57,032 nt of DNA, from assembly GCA_964058845.1 (NCBI GenBank), contig CAXKVR010000226.1:1-57032 (forward strand), given 5' to 3'. The stretch comes from Carex sylvatica (Eukaryota; Streptophyta; Magnoliopsida; Poales; Cyperaceae). The translations under genes and the position numbers were made by a program. Under the pieces are notes generated by a model. That model saw only the letters and a list, made by a program, of their open reading frames with translations. It ran no database searches and was not told where the DNA came from. Of this stretch, positions 32,573-44,597 are shown one piece after another; positions within the stretch are counted from its first letter, which is position 1; every line of letters begins with the position of its first letter.

Positions 32573-35500
32573 TTAGAAACGTCTCTTTTGTTGGGGATAA
32601 CCTTGATTCTGCATGCCCATCCCCTGATCCTTTCTCCTCAGCTACACCAATTTCAACTTGTCAGAGTCAGAGCATAGTTATAAAAATTAAGCAATCATAA
32701 TCTAACATCAAAACTCCCATTCTTAATCAAGAACAAATCAAACTTTATCTGAAGGAGATGTGTTACAGAAATAGCTTGCCTGTTGTTGGCCCGTCCCTCT
32801 TTGCATGGGAAGGTTTGCAGGGTTAAGATTAGCCATCCCAGCTTGTGATGCAGCATTATATGCTGCCATGCTGGCGTTGGGCCCCACTCTAGGCATGCCA
32901 ACCATGGACTGCATCTGTCGAGGAACACCCCTTTGAGATATCTGTTGACCAGCTACACCTGGTCCATTTCCAGATGACGGCTGCAATTTACAATAAATAA
33001 ATAAATAATAATAAGTAAAAGAAAAAGAAAAAAAAGAAGTGCATAAAAAACAGCATTGTAGTAGTTCAGCTTTTACTTAATTGTTTCTAGACAGATCAGA
33101 GCTTAAGGCAAGACTCTCAATATGAGTTTTCTTTTGAGATGGTTGAACCATAACACATGCTAGTTTCAATACTAACGACTAATTTTTTTTAATTATGGCT
33201 AGAAATAAAAGATACTGTAATTACCGGCTGAGAAGGTTGGAGAGTGGCTGTTCCTTCAAAATCTGTATTAGTGTCAACTGGGCGAGAAGGGTAAGCTATG
33301 ATTTTCTCCCCTGGCTGAGTTACCACAAGTGCACTAATCATGGACATAAAATTATAATTATCAAAAAGTTTGTTGTCAGAAATTTTCTAATATAAATAAA
33401 GTAAAAATATTAATTCTTACTTTCTTCCAGGCAAAGGTTCCATCCTGAAGTACCTGAGAAAAAAGTATCCATAATTGCATGAGTATCCTTTTGAAAATCA
33501 ACCAATTGGTAAATATATATATATATTTTTTTTTTGTATAAAGAAAAATATAACTATTTGATGTGACTTCTGTTGCTGTCAATCTTAAATTAACAGCGAA
33601 AAATATACAAACTATTAATATTCATAAAACTTTAAAACTTCAATAAAAGAAAATATATCAGAGTCATCCCCAAATGTTAATGGTTGTTTGCGTCAAATGA
33701 CAGTTTGCTCCGTGTAGGGGAGGGGTGTTTTTTTTTTTTTTTTTTTTTTTGGGGGTGGGGGGTGGCACCCAGCCAAAGGTGGTTCTGTCCCTGGAGCATT
33801 GCTTAAAAAAGAAAAGAAATGAATTTACTCCTGTTGGAAGAAATTAGTAAAAGCAATCAGAGGAAAAGATTGAGAATATGAATTTACTCATGCTCAAGAG
33901 CTTGTGCTGCTGTTATTCTCTTCTTTGGGTCATATCTGTAATACCAGAAAGGGCTTTTTTAAGACAAAAGTTTCCAAATAAATATACACAGAGAAGAACA
34001 GAAAATCAATACGTCTACTGGTTTACTATAGAATAGGGGGTTAGGATCCCTTGGCAATGGCCTAATTTGACAATCTCAACAGTGCATCTGAACCATTGAC
34101 CAAATCAGGATAAGCCACTAAGATTGAATGGCCTAAAACGATGCGTCTCATTTCAACTCCTTTTCTCTTCAGTGTGCTTTACACCATTCTTTGCTTGCCT
34201 CTCTCTCTCTCTCTGCCCAAGCTATTCCCTAAATCTTTTTACCCAAGACCAAGCTTTCACCTTGAACTGCACCAGCCTTCTATTTTAATTTTTTTTTTCA
34301 ATTCCTTCCTAATTCGCATTAGCACCACATCATTCTACAATTATAATGCAGCAATGAAGGCAGACCTTGCAAGTCCGTTTGAGCTAACTGTTAGGGGGTA
34401 TGTATGTATATATATATTAATCACACATTGTGTGCCTGTGTGATTATTGCTATCAATTCAACAAAAAAAGAAATTGAAAAAATAACTAAATCACGCTGCT
34501 TCTGCAAAGCTATTAGTTAAATATTTCCTCAAAATACTCTCTCATGACTTCACCTACACCAAAATATTCTCATTTGGTTGTCAAATTGAAAAATTGTCAA
34601 GGGATTTGAAGCCAATAAACTAAGCTGGTATTGCCTCAGTTGGTCCATCCACTAAGCACCAATATTTATTTAGGCCCACTAAACAGTTAAAAGAAAGGAG
34701 GAAAAAGAAGAGAGAAAGCCATACTCTAACATTTTGGAGAGGAGATCAAATGCAGGGCTTTTTTGATTCATATGCACAATATTATGTAGCCCTGGGTTTT
34801 CACTGAAAAATTAGAAAAAATAATTAACAAAAATCAAAATCAAAAACACCATTTAGAGTCCAGTGTATATTGGTACTTCAAGGTACTTACTATTTGCGCC
34901 CTTGAATATTTTGTTGGTCAGTTTGCCAATGAGGAAGGTTAGCTAGTGTTGGCCATTTTTCTGTGGTAGGATGCCCTGAAAAAATTAGACAGAGAGTTCA
35001 GTTTCACATCATCAGATAAAAAGCAGTCTGAAAAAGAAACAGATTAATATCATATATACATTCAGCTCTTCCTTTATCTCATATTTGCAAATCAAAAGAA
35101 AATCAACTAACCTAGAACCTTAAATATCTTGTCCAATTGATCAAACTGCAAAAGTGAGGCAAGAAAACTACATTAACAAGAAAGGACAAACAGCCCTTCA
35201 GTTAGGAGATAACAATTCATATCAAAGTTACACTTACTTGGAATGGGTTCGGGGTGGCTTTCACTTCAACGCCTTGAAATAAGGGCTTCAGTGTAATCAA
35301 TTCAGCAAAAATACAACCAACTGCCCACATATCTAGTTACATTTTAAGAAGAAACAGGTTCATCATACAGGAAAAAACAATGTACAAAGAAATGAGACCC
35401 TCTGGAGAGGACGATGTAAAATATCTCAAAGCTGCAAAAGGAAATCATTGCCGAGTGCGTACCAACAGCACTTGTATAGTGTTTTCCACCAAGTAGTAAC

Positions 35501-36840
35501 TCAGGAGCACGATACCAAATTGTCACCACAACCTACATATCAATTATTAATCATTCACAGGCAACAAGAGGAAATTTGGAACTTAAAATTTTGCATATGC
35601 AGCAGATAACAAAAAAGGAAAGGAAAGGGAATGAAGGGGTACTCCATTCTCATAAAGAGGTTTGAGAGGAGCTTGATATATCCTTGCAAGACCAAAATCA
35701 GCAATTTTGACTATGCCATGCTCTTCTCCGTCCCCCATAACCTAATAAATATAATAGCAGTCAAAGAGAATTAAATGTGTGCCCCAGAACGCGATCATTA
35801 AAGGAAAGGAATGGAGGGGAGGGGACAAGCAGAAAGACTGGACCTGACCGGATCCGTTCACCTGCTCCAGAAAAGGAAAATTGGAGAGGAGCACGACAGG
35901 GGAGGAAGGGAGAAAAGGTCAAGTCGCTATAAAAACTCAGCGATATTCAGTGGTTCTTGTCACCCCCGATTTGGGTGTACGGGGAGCATTTTTTTACCGC
36001 AACCCTTTCCTTTTCCTTGCATCCCTTCTCTCCGCACAGTGAGTTGTGGAGCACACTGTAAGAGTAAAATCAAATTACATTGCACAAGTGCTCTAGTCCT
36101 TACCAGAATATTTGAAGGCTTCAGGTCTCTATGTATAATCCAATTGCTGCAGCACAAGAAGATAACCATGAAATAAATATACATGAAGGGAGAAATAGTG
36201 ATGGAAGGGAAAAGGTAAGGTTTAGGAAGAACCTGTGAAGGTAATTAAGCCCATTGAGCAATTGCCATAGCAAGGACTTGACAGTGTAGGGATTGATAGC
36301 AAGGTTAAGCTGTTCTCTGTGGTGCCTAATTATCTCCTGGTTGTGAGAAGATGACAATTGTTACATCAATTATTAAGAAACATGGAATATAGTAATGAGA
36401 GAGAGATAATACTCACATAAAGGTCATGCTCGGCATAATCAAATGCGAGGTAGAGTGACATGTCAGCATGGTTGATGTGCACATTTACAAGTTTTACAAC
36501 ATTCTCATGTGTTATCTCCCTCAGAAGCTGTGCAATTACACAATTAGGTCAGGCAACTAGCAATGGAATGCACTAATAATACTCGAGCGAGAAACCAGTG
36601 AAGAAAATAAAGAAAAGAAAGAAAGAAAGAAACCATGATCTCACGAATGGCAGTGGGAGAGACACCATCGCCTTCCTTGGATTGCTTAAACTTTTTAATT
36701 GCGATGGATCCCTTCCTGTTCTTAGTTTTCGCCAGAAACACAAGTCCGTACGTCCCCTCACCTATCTTACCCACCAGTTCGTACATCTGAAGCCACGCTG
36801 GCCTCTGAGACCCGCCCCCACCGCCACGTCCGTCCCCCAT
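32573..36840 (-). CDS. CDKE;1: Cyclin-dependent kinase E;1 (CDK8-type Mediator kinase), complete
   Basis: Plant CDK8, kinase of the Mediator CDK8/cyclin C/MED12/MED13 module, acting in the nucleus on transcription; Arabidopsis HEN3 mutants affect floral identity. Fifteen minus-strand exons: 36634-36840, 36417-36527, 36233-36336, 36104-36146, 35643-35741, 35463-35532, 35238-35332, 35112-35145, 34891-34975, 34725-34802, 33888-33935, 33421-33453, 33225-33333, 32780-32980 and 32573-32641. They sum to 1386 nt, 461 residues, in unbroken phase; the family is about 470. Visible motifs are the Gly-rich loop GKIGEGTYG (24-32), catalytic Lys49, the cyclin-binding helix SPTAIRE (61-67, diagnostic of plant CDKE), HRDLKPSN (146-153) and DFG (170-172). 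A Gln/Met/Pro-rich tail ends YPQQKRRF. The last intron uses a GC donor (CAG|GCAAGC). Other introns are GT-AG. Confidence 0.95.
32642..32779 (-). other. CDKE;1 last intron with non-canonical GC-AG borders
   Basis: On the coding strand exon 14 ends ...CAACAACAG and the intron begins GCAAGCTATTTC and ends GGTGTAG, before CTGAGGAGAAAGG. No GT lies at a position that keeps frame and the conserved C-terminus. CAG|GCAAG is the classic strong GC-donor context. Confidence 0.75.
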
Positions 36841-37917
36841 CCCGGCGGTGAGCTCCTCGCTTCTTCTCTTCTCTTCTCTTCTCTGTTCCCTTCGGTCGGG
36901 GGCTACTTGGCAGAATTCTGCAAGGGTCCCTACTTTTTTAAGTAATTAAATTTACTTGTAATCTTGTTACATTTGGAAGAGTTAACGTGTAAAGGGCTGA
37001 TTGTGCAAATAACTCACTTTTCAATAAATTTATAACAATATTATTTTCAATAAATCATACTGTTGGAAATCAACGGTACTATTATTTTCTGAGATTTCAG
37101 TAATCTGATTTTATAGTCAGATTTTCGATTTTTTTTTTTATGTTATAGTTAAAAAATCGGTAGACATGAAGTAAAAGAAAATATGAACCAGATTGCTATT
37201 ATGAAAGTAAAAAAGATTGTGAGCGTAATATAAATACAGTTCAGGGGCTTCCTAATAATTTGCACGCTCTAAACTTCTATTGAAACTTTTCCGTTCCGAC
37301 TGGAGGTGTTAATCGGGTTCGGTTTAATTGATTTTAGATCTAACCGAATTAGATTAGACTAAATTATTTGGCTTTTCTGGCTTAATGGTTCGGTTCAATT
37401 CATTTTTTTTACTTATTTCAACAGGTTCAGTGATCGCATGCAGAGAAGATCGCATTTTTAGATTAACAGTTTGAAGGCACTATTGATTTTATCAATCAAT
37501 TCTATTTTGTTGTTTTATTTTCTTTTCAAATTTTTAGATTAACAGATATGGAACTTAAGTGGTTTATTTTTACAATTAATTTCTTATTCCGAATTAGCCG
37601 AACAAACCAAAATGTAAAATGTAGTTTTTTTTTATTCGATTCGATTTGATTTGAATCTTAATCAATTAATAGGTTTAATTGATTCAGTTCAGTTGTATTT
37701 TTCAAAACCTAATAAAAGTTAAATTTACCTATTTTATTTCAGTTTCCAAAACCTATTGACGAAGTCTCAAATGTTTGCGGTGTTTTGTTCCTGCGGCCTT
37801 TCGGCCTTTATTCCAATCGTTTCAGGCTTTTTCCTTGTTTTATTTTAGGGCCTTTCGGCCTTTTTCTTCTTTGTTTAGTAGATTGGGACCAGTCTGTCAG
37901 TCGAAGCGAAAAGTATT
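36841..37917. other. CDKE;1 promoter, repeat relic, and CDC20-A upstream region
   Basis: 36841-36950 includes CDKE;1 5' UTR with a (TCTCT)n tract. 37300-37745 is an AACCGAATT/GATTCGATT-rich relic that shares its last 150 bp with 28020-28165. 37790-37880 has two GGGCCTTTCGGCC-like words. The two genes are divergently arranged, with the kinase to the left and CDC20 to the right. No coding gene seen between them. Confidence 0.45.
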
Positions 37918-37966
37918 GCTAACGGTTACTTTCCGAAATTCTAAGTCGATGAAAATAGCCGTTGGG
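37918..37966. promoter_or_regulatory. Paired MSA (mitosis-specific activator) elements, CDC20-A
   Basis: GCTAACGGTTA at 37918-37928 (plus) and CCCAACGGCTA read on the minus strand at 37956-37966 match the MSA consensus (YCYAACGGYYA); the first deviates at one base. MSA elements bind three-repeat MYB factors that drive G2/M transcription, as known for plant CDC20 and cyclin B genes. They lie about 75-125 bp upstream of a TATA box. Confidence 0.75.
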
Positions 37967-38040
37967 TTCGGGGACATTATTGCAAATTTTAATCGGTTAA
38001 AAGTTAAAACCCTAACAACGCAGCGCCGCCAGAGCTCCTT

Positions 38041-38046
38041 TATATA
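38041..38046 (+). promoter_or_regulatory. TATA box of CDC20-A
   Basis: CTTTATATACCCA at 38038-38050, with the core TATATA, is shared word for word with the second CDC20 promoter at 45830-45840. It lies about 350 bp upstream of the start codon, so a 5' UTR (probably with an intron ending at a GGCTGCAG acceptor) intervenes. Confidence 0.65.
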
Positions 38047-38181
38047 CCCAATCTACCGTTCTTTCCTCATTCGCAATTTCTCTCATTCTCTTCTCGCTCA
38101 TTGATCTCACGATTGACGCTCCCTCTCTCTGTTCCCTATTCTCAGATTTTCTCCCTTCCAGCACTGCTTTTGAAGGGGGTG

Positions 38182-38305
38182 GAGATCGCATCTCTTACTG
38201 TTTATTTCTAACTCTTTTTGGCTGCAGGATATCTCCTTGTAGAGATCGCATCTCTTACTGTTTATTTATCTCTTAACTCTTTTTGGCTGCAGGATTTCTC
38301 CTTTA
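38182..38305 (+). repeat. 62-bp tandem duplication in the CDC20-A 5' leader
   Basis: GAGATCGCATCTCTTACTGT...CTTTTTGGCTGCAGGAT occurs twice in a row; copy B has it once (about 46045-46115). The unit ends in TTTTTGGCTGCAG, which looks like a splice acceptor, so copy A may have two alternative 5' UTR acceptors. Confidence 0.75.
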
Positions 38306-38389
38306 GTTTTATAATTTTATAGTTCCTTTTTGTGTAGTGCTTGTATCTTTTTCTCCCTATTATTTCTGGGGGTCTTTGTTGTTTAACCC

Positions 38390-40851
38390 ATGGATTCAGG
38401 TTTCTCGATTTCTTCTGGGAAGAGCCAGTTTGAATGCCGCCACCCCCTCAGAGATGTTGTGTCAAGGCCGTACATTCCTCCTTTGCATTCTTCCTTGTAT
38501 CGGACCTCATCTCGCACCACCTATGTAAGATTTTTCTTTTAATTACTGAAAAGCATTTATCTTCTTTTGTATTTTTTTGGCCAATCTGTTCTTTCAAGGG
38601 ACAATTATCAAATTTATTTGCTTTTTAAAGGATAAATTGAACGGGTACATAAAGGTTTCATTTGTAGATTTCACGTTACAATCTAAAATCTTGTTTCGTG
38701 AAATTCTGTCAATTGGTCTAGTATTTTGCAATTTTAACCTTAATTGAAATTTGAAACAGTATGGAGGAAGATATCATTTGTAGATTTCACATTACAATCT
38801 AAAATCTTGTTTCTGAAATTCTTTGTCTAGTATTTTGCATTTTTAACCTTAATTGAACCAGTATGGACGAAGAAATTTTATCCATAGTTCTTTTTTCATT
38901 TTTCTTTTCTTTTCTCAAAATTAATCCAGTCTTTCTTTAAGAATTTCTCTTACAATTTCTTACAGAATTTTTTGTTTCTAAAATAAATAAAAAAACAGGG
39001 AGACAGGTTCATCCCAAATCGGTCTGCAATGGATATGGATGTAGCTCAGTACCTCCTGACAGAGCCAAAGAAAGACAAGGAGAACAAAGGAGTGGCATCT
39101 CCTGCGAAAGAGGCATACCGGAAGCTTCTAGCTGACACCATGCTGCAGGGACGGACACGCATCCTCTCTTTCCGCAACAAGCCTCCTGCACCTGTCGATC
39201 TGCTGCCAGACATCCCTTCTTCCACTCAAGCCCAGCCTGCAAAGCAGCGTAGGCACATCCCTCAGGTAACATCTTGTTCCTTGTTCTTTAGTTGGGTTTA
39301 GTAGACTTATCCTTTTAGGGCTATTTGTTATATAAAAGCCGGGTATGTAATTTTGTTACCTACTAGGTCTCTTTTTCAACAAATTTAAGTGGAATGTTTA
39401 GCTTGGTCAGGTCTGTGTATGGTGTATGTGAATTAATTTTTTTGATAATAATACCTTGTTCGTTCTTGTTCTGGTATAAAACAGATACAGTTTTGTGTCA
39501 ATTGGTTTTTTTTTTTTACTTCTTTTTTGGAATTATGACATGCTTATTCTTTCTCAATTATGCAGTCAGCCGAGAGAACATTGGATGCACCAGATATAGT
39601 CGATGACTACTACCTTAATCTGCTTGACTGGGGAAGTGCTAACGTGCTATCGATTGCACTTAAGAACACTGTTTACCTGTGGGATGCTGCAAATGGGTCT
39701 ACCTCTGAATTGGTGACAATTGATGACGACCTTGGCCCTGTTACTAGTGTCAGCTGGGCTCCAGATGGGCAACACATAGCTATTGGTCTCAACTCATCTG
39801 ATGTACAGCTGTGGGATTCTACCTCCAATAAGCTGGTTAGTATAATTAATTTGGTTAAATTTGAACTATTATTTTATGTCAATTATACCAAAACAATTTT
39901 TTGCTCCACTGCAATGTTCTTCATACATTGAAATTTGAACAACAACATTCCCATCTACAGGTCAGGACTTTAAGAGGGATCCATCAGTCTCGGGTCGGGT
40001 CCCTTGCATGGAACAACAGCATTCTCACAACTGGTGGCATGGATGGTGCAATTGTGAACAACGACGTCAGAGCTCGGGCTTGTACCGTCAGCTCTTTCCG
40101 TGCCCACAACCATGAGGTGTGTGGTCTAAGATGGTCTGGGTCAGGAAAGTACCTTGCAAGTGGTGGAAATGATAATCTTCTCAACATATGGGACCTCACC
40201 TCATCCAATCCTATCCACCGGTTCAACAATCACACTGCTGCAGTGAAGGCGCTTGCTTGGTGTCCCTTCCAGAGCAACCTACTAGCATCAGGTGGGGGTG
40301 GAAATGACCGGTGCATAAAATTCTGGAATGTGAATACCGGGACTTGTTTGAGCTCAGTCGATACAGGGTCTCAGGTATGTTCCTTGTTGTGGAACAAGAA
40401 TGAAAGAGAGTTGTTGAGCTCGCATGGGTATACTGAGAATCAGCTCACACTGTGGAAATACCCTTCAATGACTAAGATGGCTGAGCTGACTGGTCATACC
40501 TCCCGTGTTCTATACATGGCTCAGGTATGTACACTTTTGCAATTTACTGGTAAATAAATGTATCATCGTAACTTTGAATCTGGGTCCTGAGGCATTTATA
40601 ACCCAAATACAACAGACTCTACTTGAAAATTGCAAATTGGCTGTCATAGTTAAATAAATGCATAGTTGGCTGTCATTCTAAGTAGCTTTCGTAAATAATT
40701 GTAGAGTCCTGATGGGTGTACTGTTGCATCTGCTGCTGGAGATGAGACACTCAGGTTTTGGAATGTTTTTGGAGTCCCTGAAGCAAAGAAACCGGCACCA
40801 AAGTCTTCATATGTGGTGGGGCCCTCTAACATATACAGCCACATTCGTTAG
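38390..40851 (+). CDS. CDC20: CDC20 (APC/C activator, WD40), copy A
   Basis: Co-activator and substrate receptor of the anaphase-promoting complex; it drives destruction of cyclin B and securin and is the target of the spindle checkpoint. Five exons, 38390-38524, 38999-39265, 39566-39835, 39961-40524 and 40705-40851, have GT-AG borders and encode 460 residues, the family length. Visible: C-box DRFIP (47-51) directly after the exon 1/2 junction, a KEN box (72-74), the SFRNKPPAP segment near the Mad2-binding site, [20 protein letters not shown] at the start of the seven-blade WD40 propeller, [20 protein letters not shown], and the C-terminal Ile-Arg tail (SHIR) that docks on the APC/C. FZR/CCS52 paralogues lack the [11 protein letters not shown] form, so CDC20 is preferred. 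It is intact and in tandem with copy B. Confidence 0.96.
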
Positions 40852-41417
40852 AGTAGTGGGCATCATAACAAAATCGAAGAATCAGAGAAGCTAGAAAAAG
40901 AGCTTTGTAATGTAATAAAATATGATTTTTTTTTTTTTAGTTAAAAAATATAGGTTTTATATATATATTATTATTTTTTTAGTTGAAAGTATAGGTTTTA
41001 TGTGTGCTTTGTAGGACACTCTCCTGCACTATTTTAGCTGCAATAAAAAGGAAATAATTGTTTCTTTGTTCATTTTCTGTCTTTTTTTAACAAACATTAA
41101 AAGGTTATCAATTTTTGGCAAAGGTAACTCAAATTTTGAGTGTCCGGTTCAATTTTAAATTCACACGAATTGGTCTGTTGTTGATCGGACCGTCCGGAGC
41201 TAAACTCAAACGGTGCATTAGTGTAACTTTGTGGTATTCATCGTAGTTATCAAGTAGATTTGCAATTAGTCAGAAAAGTTTCGTAAATCAGGATAATCAA
41301 ATCTAGATTTGCAATTCAAAAAAAAATAATTGGAATATTCTATGAAATCTAGTTTCAATCAAAAATCAGAATGGAGTTTTTTGTGCAAGTAATTAAATAA
41401 TTATTCATCCGATTAAA
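40852..41417. other. CDC20-A 3' UTR and intergenic DNA
   Basis: Similarity with the copy-B downstream region continues to about 41065 (GTGTGCTTTGTAGGA, CTCTCCTGCACTATTTT, GGAAATAATTGTTTCT), marking the right end of the duplicated block. Beyond it no gene is seen. Confidence 0.55.
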
Positions 41418-42274
41418 CCACCGGGGTCAAATCCGGTCCGGTCCGCCCATACCCGTTATTCTACCGGACCGTGCCAGTGCTCCGGATATACACGGATACA
41501 CAGGTACAGGTATGAAAAGAGCTGGACCCGGTTTTTGGGGCAAAAACCTGTTGGAACCCGGACCGAAGTGAACCCGTGCCCGCCCGGATCGGTCCGTGAA
41601 TTCATGCCCATGCCCGCACCCGTGTACCCTAAACCCATCTACCCATCCCGGTTTAAAATTTTCAAATTTTTTCAAAATTCCTCCCCAACGGCTCCCGTGA
41701 CCCTACCTGTGCTCGTATCCTACTCAGATTTGACAATTTTTTTTCTTTTAAAATTTTAAATTTCATTCTCACCCAATCAAACCTCCATAAATATACATCC
41801 CTCTCCCTCAATATTTTCACATCTAATTCTCTCATTCTCTCAATATTATCATCTCTCAATCTCAATCTCAATTTTTTTATTATTCTCAATTTTATATTTA
41901 TTGTTTAAAAAAAAAATATATATATATATATATAGTTGTAAATTTAATTAATTCTACAAATACGCAAGCAGAATTACGAAGGTATCGAAATTACAAAGTT
42001 CGGCACCTCCCGCAAGATTTTCTCACGAGATTTAAAGGTTACATTTATTTCATGTTAAATTAATTTATTTTTGTAGAGTAATTTAAAATTTAAATTTGAT
42101 GTTAGATTTATTTTTTTAGAGAAATTTAGAATTTAAATTGAATGTTATATTTATTGAATGTTAAGTAATTAGATTTGTTAGATTTATTTTATGTTAGATT
42201 TGTTAAGTAATTAGATTTGTTAGATTTATTGAATATGTTAGATTTATTTAGTTTTTGTTAGATTTGTTAGATGT

Positions 42275-42905
42275 GAAGTAATTAGATTTGTTTTGAATAT
42301 GTTATATTTTATTTTTGAAATTCAGATTTATTTTTAATAGGTTAAAAAAATAGGTTAGATTTATTTTTGTGAAAGGTTAGATTCATTTTCGTGAATATGT
42401 GAAGTAATTTGATTTGTTTTGAATATGTTAAATTTTATTTTTCAAATTCGAATTTATTTTTAATAGGTTAAAAAAATAGGTTAGATTCATTTTTGTGAAT
42501 ATGTGAAGTAATTAGATTTGTTTTGAATAGCTTAGATTTTATTTTTCAAATTCATATTTATTTCTAATAGGTTAAAAAAATAGGTTAGATTCATTTTTTT
42601 GAATATATGAAGTAATTAGATTTGTTTTGACTAGGTTAGATTTTAATTTTGAAATTTGGATTTATTTTTAATAGGTTAAAAAAATATGTTATATTCATTT
42701 TTTTTGAATATGTTAAGTAATTAGATTTGTTTTGAATATGTTAGATTTTATTTTTGAAATTCGGATTTATTTTTAATAGGTTAGATTCATTTTTTTGAAT
42801 ATGTGAAGTAATTAGATTTGTTTTGAATAGGTTAGATTTATTTTTAATAGGTAAAAAAAAAAAAGTTAGATTCATTTTTGAATAGCTTAGATTTTATTTT
42901 TCAAA
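42275..42905. repeat. Tandem repeat of about 104 bp inside the hAT relic
   Basis: GAAGTAATTAGATTTGTTTT marks unit starts at about 42275, 42401, 42505, 42609, 42713 and 42805. Units share TTATTTTTAATAGGTTAAAA and GGTTAGATTCATTTTT. Looser GTTAGATTTATTT repeats continue to about 43310. Confidence 0.8.
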
Positions 42906-43326
42906 TTCGGATATATTTTGATTTTAAATGTTAGATTCATTTTTAAATATTTTAGATTTTATTTATAATGTTAGATTTATTTTTGAATAGGTTAGATAAT
43001 TAGAAATCTTTGAATGTTAGAAATATTTTGAAGATGGTTAGATTATTAGATTAAAATTTATTGAATGTTAAAATTTAAATATGTTATATTAGATTTATTT
43101 TAAAAATGTTAGATTTATTTTGAATAGGTTAGATTTATTTTTGAAAATGTTAGATTTATTTTTTAAAATGTTAGATTTTTTTTAAATTCGGATTTATTTT
43201 GATTTTAAATGTTAGATTTTTTTTTAAAAATATTAGATTTATTTTAAAAATATTAGATTTATTTGAAAAAAATAGAAATAAAAACAGAAATAAAATATTA
43301 GATTTATTTTTAATAGTTCCACTTCC

Positions 43327-43790
43327 AGGAGCACTAGTAGTGGTGGATTGTTAGCAGATTTTCAGTCCGAGAGCGAACCGCACATATCCACAAACGAGTT
43401 ATTGAGTTATCCTTCGATGCGCAACGAAAGTGAACATGTTGACATCATGGCGTGGTGGAGGATGAACGCAAGGGCCTATCCAACGCTGGCGATGATGGCC
43501 CGTGACGGATTTGACGTGCCTGTGTCAACCGTCCCTTCCAAAAGTTATTTTAGTTCGACGAATAGGATCATCTCTGATAAATGCAGTAAGTTTGGTGCAC
43601 ATATTTTTGAGAGACTTATGTGCTTGAAAGATTAGGTTGATACTAAAAATCACAAGCAACATCAAGATCAAGCATCATCATTTGAAGTCGACACTGAAGA
43701 AAGCAGTACCGAGGCGTGACCCGAGGCTAATTTAGATTCAGACGGTGCGGAAGAGAGCGAACAATGGTATATGAATGAGAACTTCTAGAT
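43327..43790 (+). pseudogene. hAT transposase fragment (C-terminal dimerisation domain)
   Basis: The frame from about 43327 to 43635 encodes NELLSYPSM..., VDIMAWWRMNARAYPTLAMM, ARDGFDVPVSTVPSKSYFSS and NRIISD. This follows the hAT dimerisation signature (D-x-WW, YP-LA-MARD, VP-STV-SE-FS). The canonical SES-AFS stretch is altered to SKSYFSS. Stops occur at 43636 and again before 43790. No BED finger or catalytic core was found, so this is a 3' remnant of an autonomous element. Confidence 0.85.
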
Positions 43791-44597
43791 AGGTAGTGTC
43801 AGTATAAATTTCTAACATCTTTTAATCTTTATAGTTATTTTTTAAATTATAAATTTCTAAACATTTCAATTAGTTTTTAAATTATTCATTTAAAGAAGAA
43901 TTACTAAAAAAAAAAAGTTAGAACTCTGCCTATGTTATTTTACATAGCTGATCCTAAGCCTGAAATAAAGGAGAATGATAACTTTTATTTTTTAATATAT
44001 TATTTTAAAATAATTCATAATTATTTTTAAAGTAATTGATTTAAATTTTATTGTTTTAAAGTAATTGAGTTAAGATATTTTAAAGTAATTGATTTAAGTA
44101 ATTAATTGAAGCAACATTATTTTAAAATAATTAGTAATTTTGATTTATATTTAAAGTAATTGATTTAAGCAACATTATTTTAAAATAATTAGTAATTTTA
44201 ATTTATAATTTATTATAATAAAAATTATTGAATTCAAATATGCATGTCAAATGAATTTTGATTTATAATTTATTGATTTATAAAGAGAAAAAAAAGGGGA
44301 AAAAAAGGAAAAAAAAAGAAAAAAGAAAAAAAGAAAAAAAGGAAAAAAAAACAAAAAAACAAAAAAAAAACCGGTCTACCCGTGAACCCGAACTGACCTA
44401 CATGTGAATCCGGACCGTCCTACCTATGAATCCGAACTGCCCTGCCCCCGAACCTGAGAAGGGCACGGATTTGAAACGGGCAGGACAAGGGTTTTCAAAA
44501 TTAAACCCGTAATGTCCGGCCCGTTGTACCCGTTGTACCCGTCGTCCTCCACGGGTTTTGCCCGGCCCAGCCCGCCCTGCCTGTTTGCAAACCACTA

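Larger units (their letters stand above)
41418..44597. mobile_element. hAT transposon relic, about 3.2 kb, between the CDC20 copies
   Basis: Both ends carry CCCG/CCGG-rich subterminal sequence like the element at 3262-4266 (ACCCGTACCC-type words near 41440-41650; GTACCCGTTGTACCCG near 44525). The right end reads GCAAACCACTA, comparable with GCAAACCTCTA of that element. A hAT dimerisation-domain fragment lies at 43327-43790 and a 104-bp tandem repeat before it. The left terminus and target duplication are not clear, so the borders are approximate. Confidence 0.7.

Noticed and set aside
35811..36176. 121-codon plus-strand frame in a CDKE intron
   Set aside because: Lies antisense across CDKE;1 intron and exon 4; no domain and explained by the kinase gene.
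41418..44597. Insertion splitting a single ancestral CDC20 locus
   Set aside because: Both flanking genes are complete with their own promoters, so the relic lies in the spacer of a duplication and did not split one gene.
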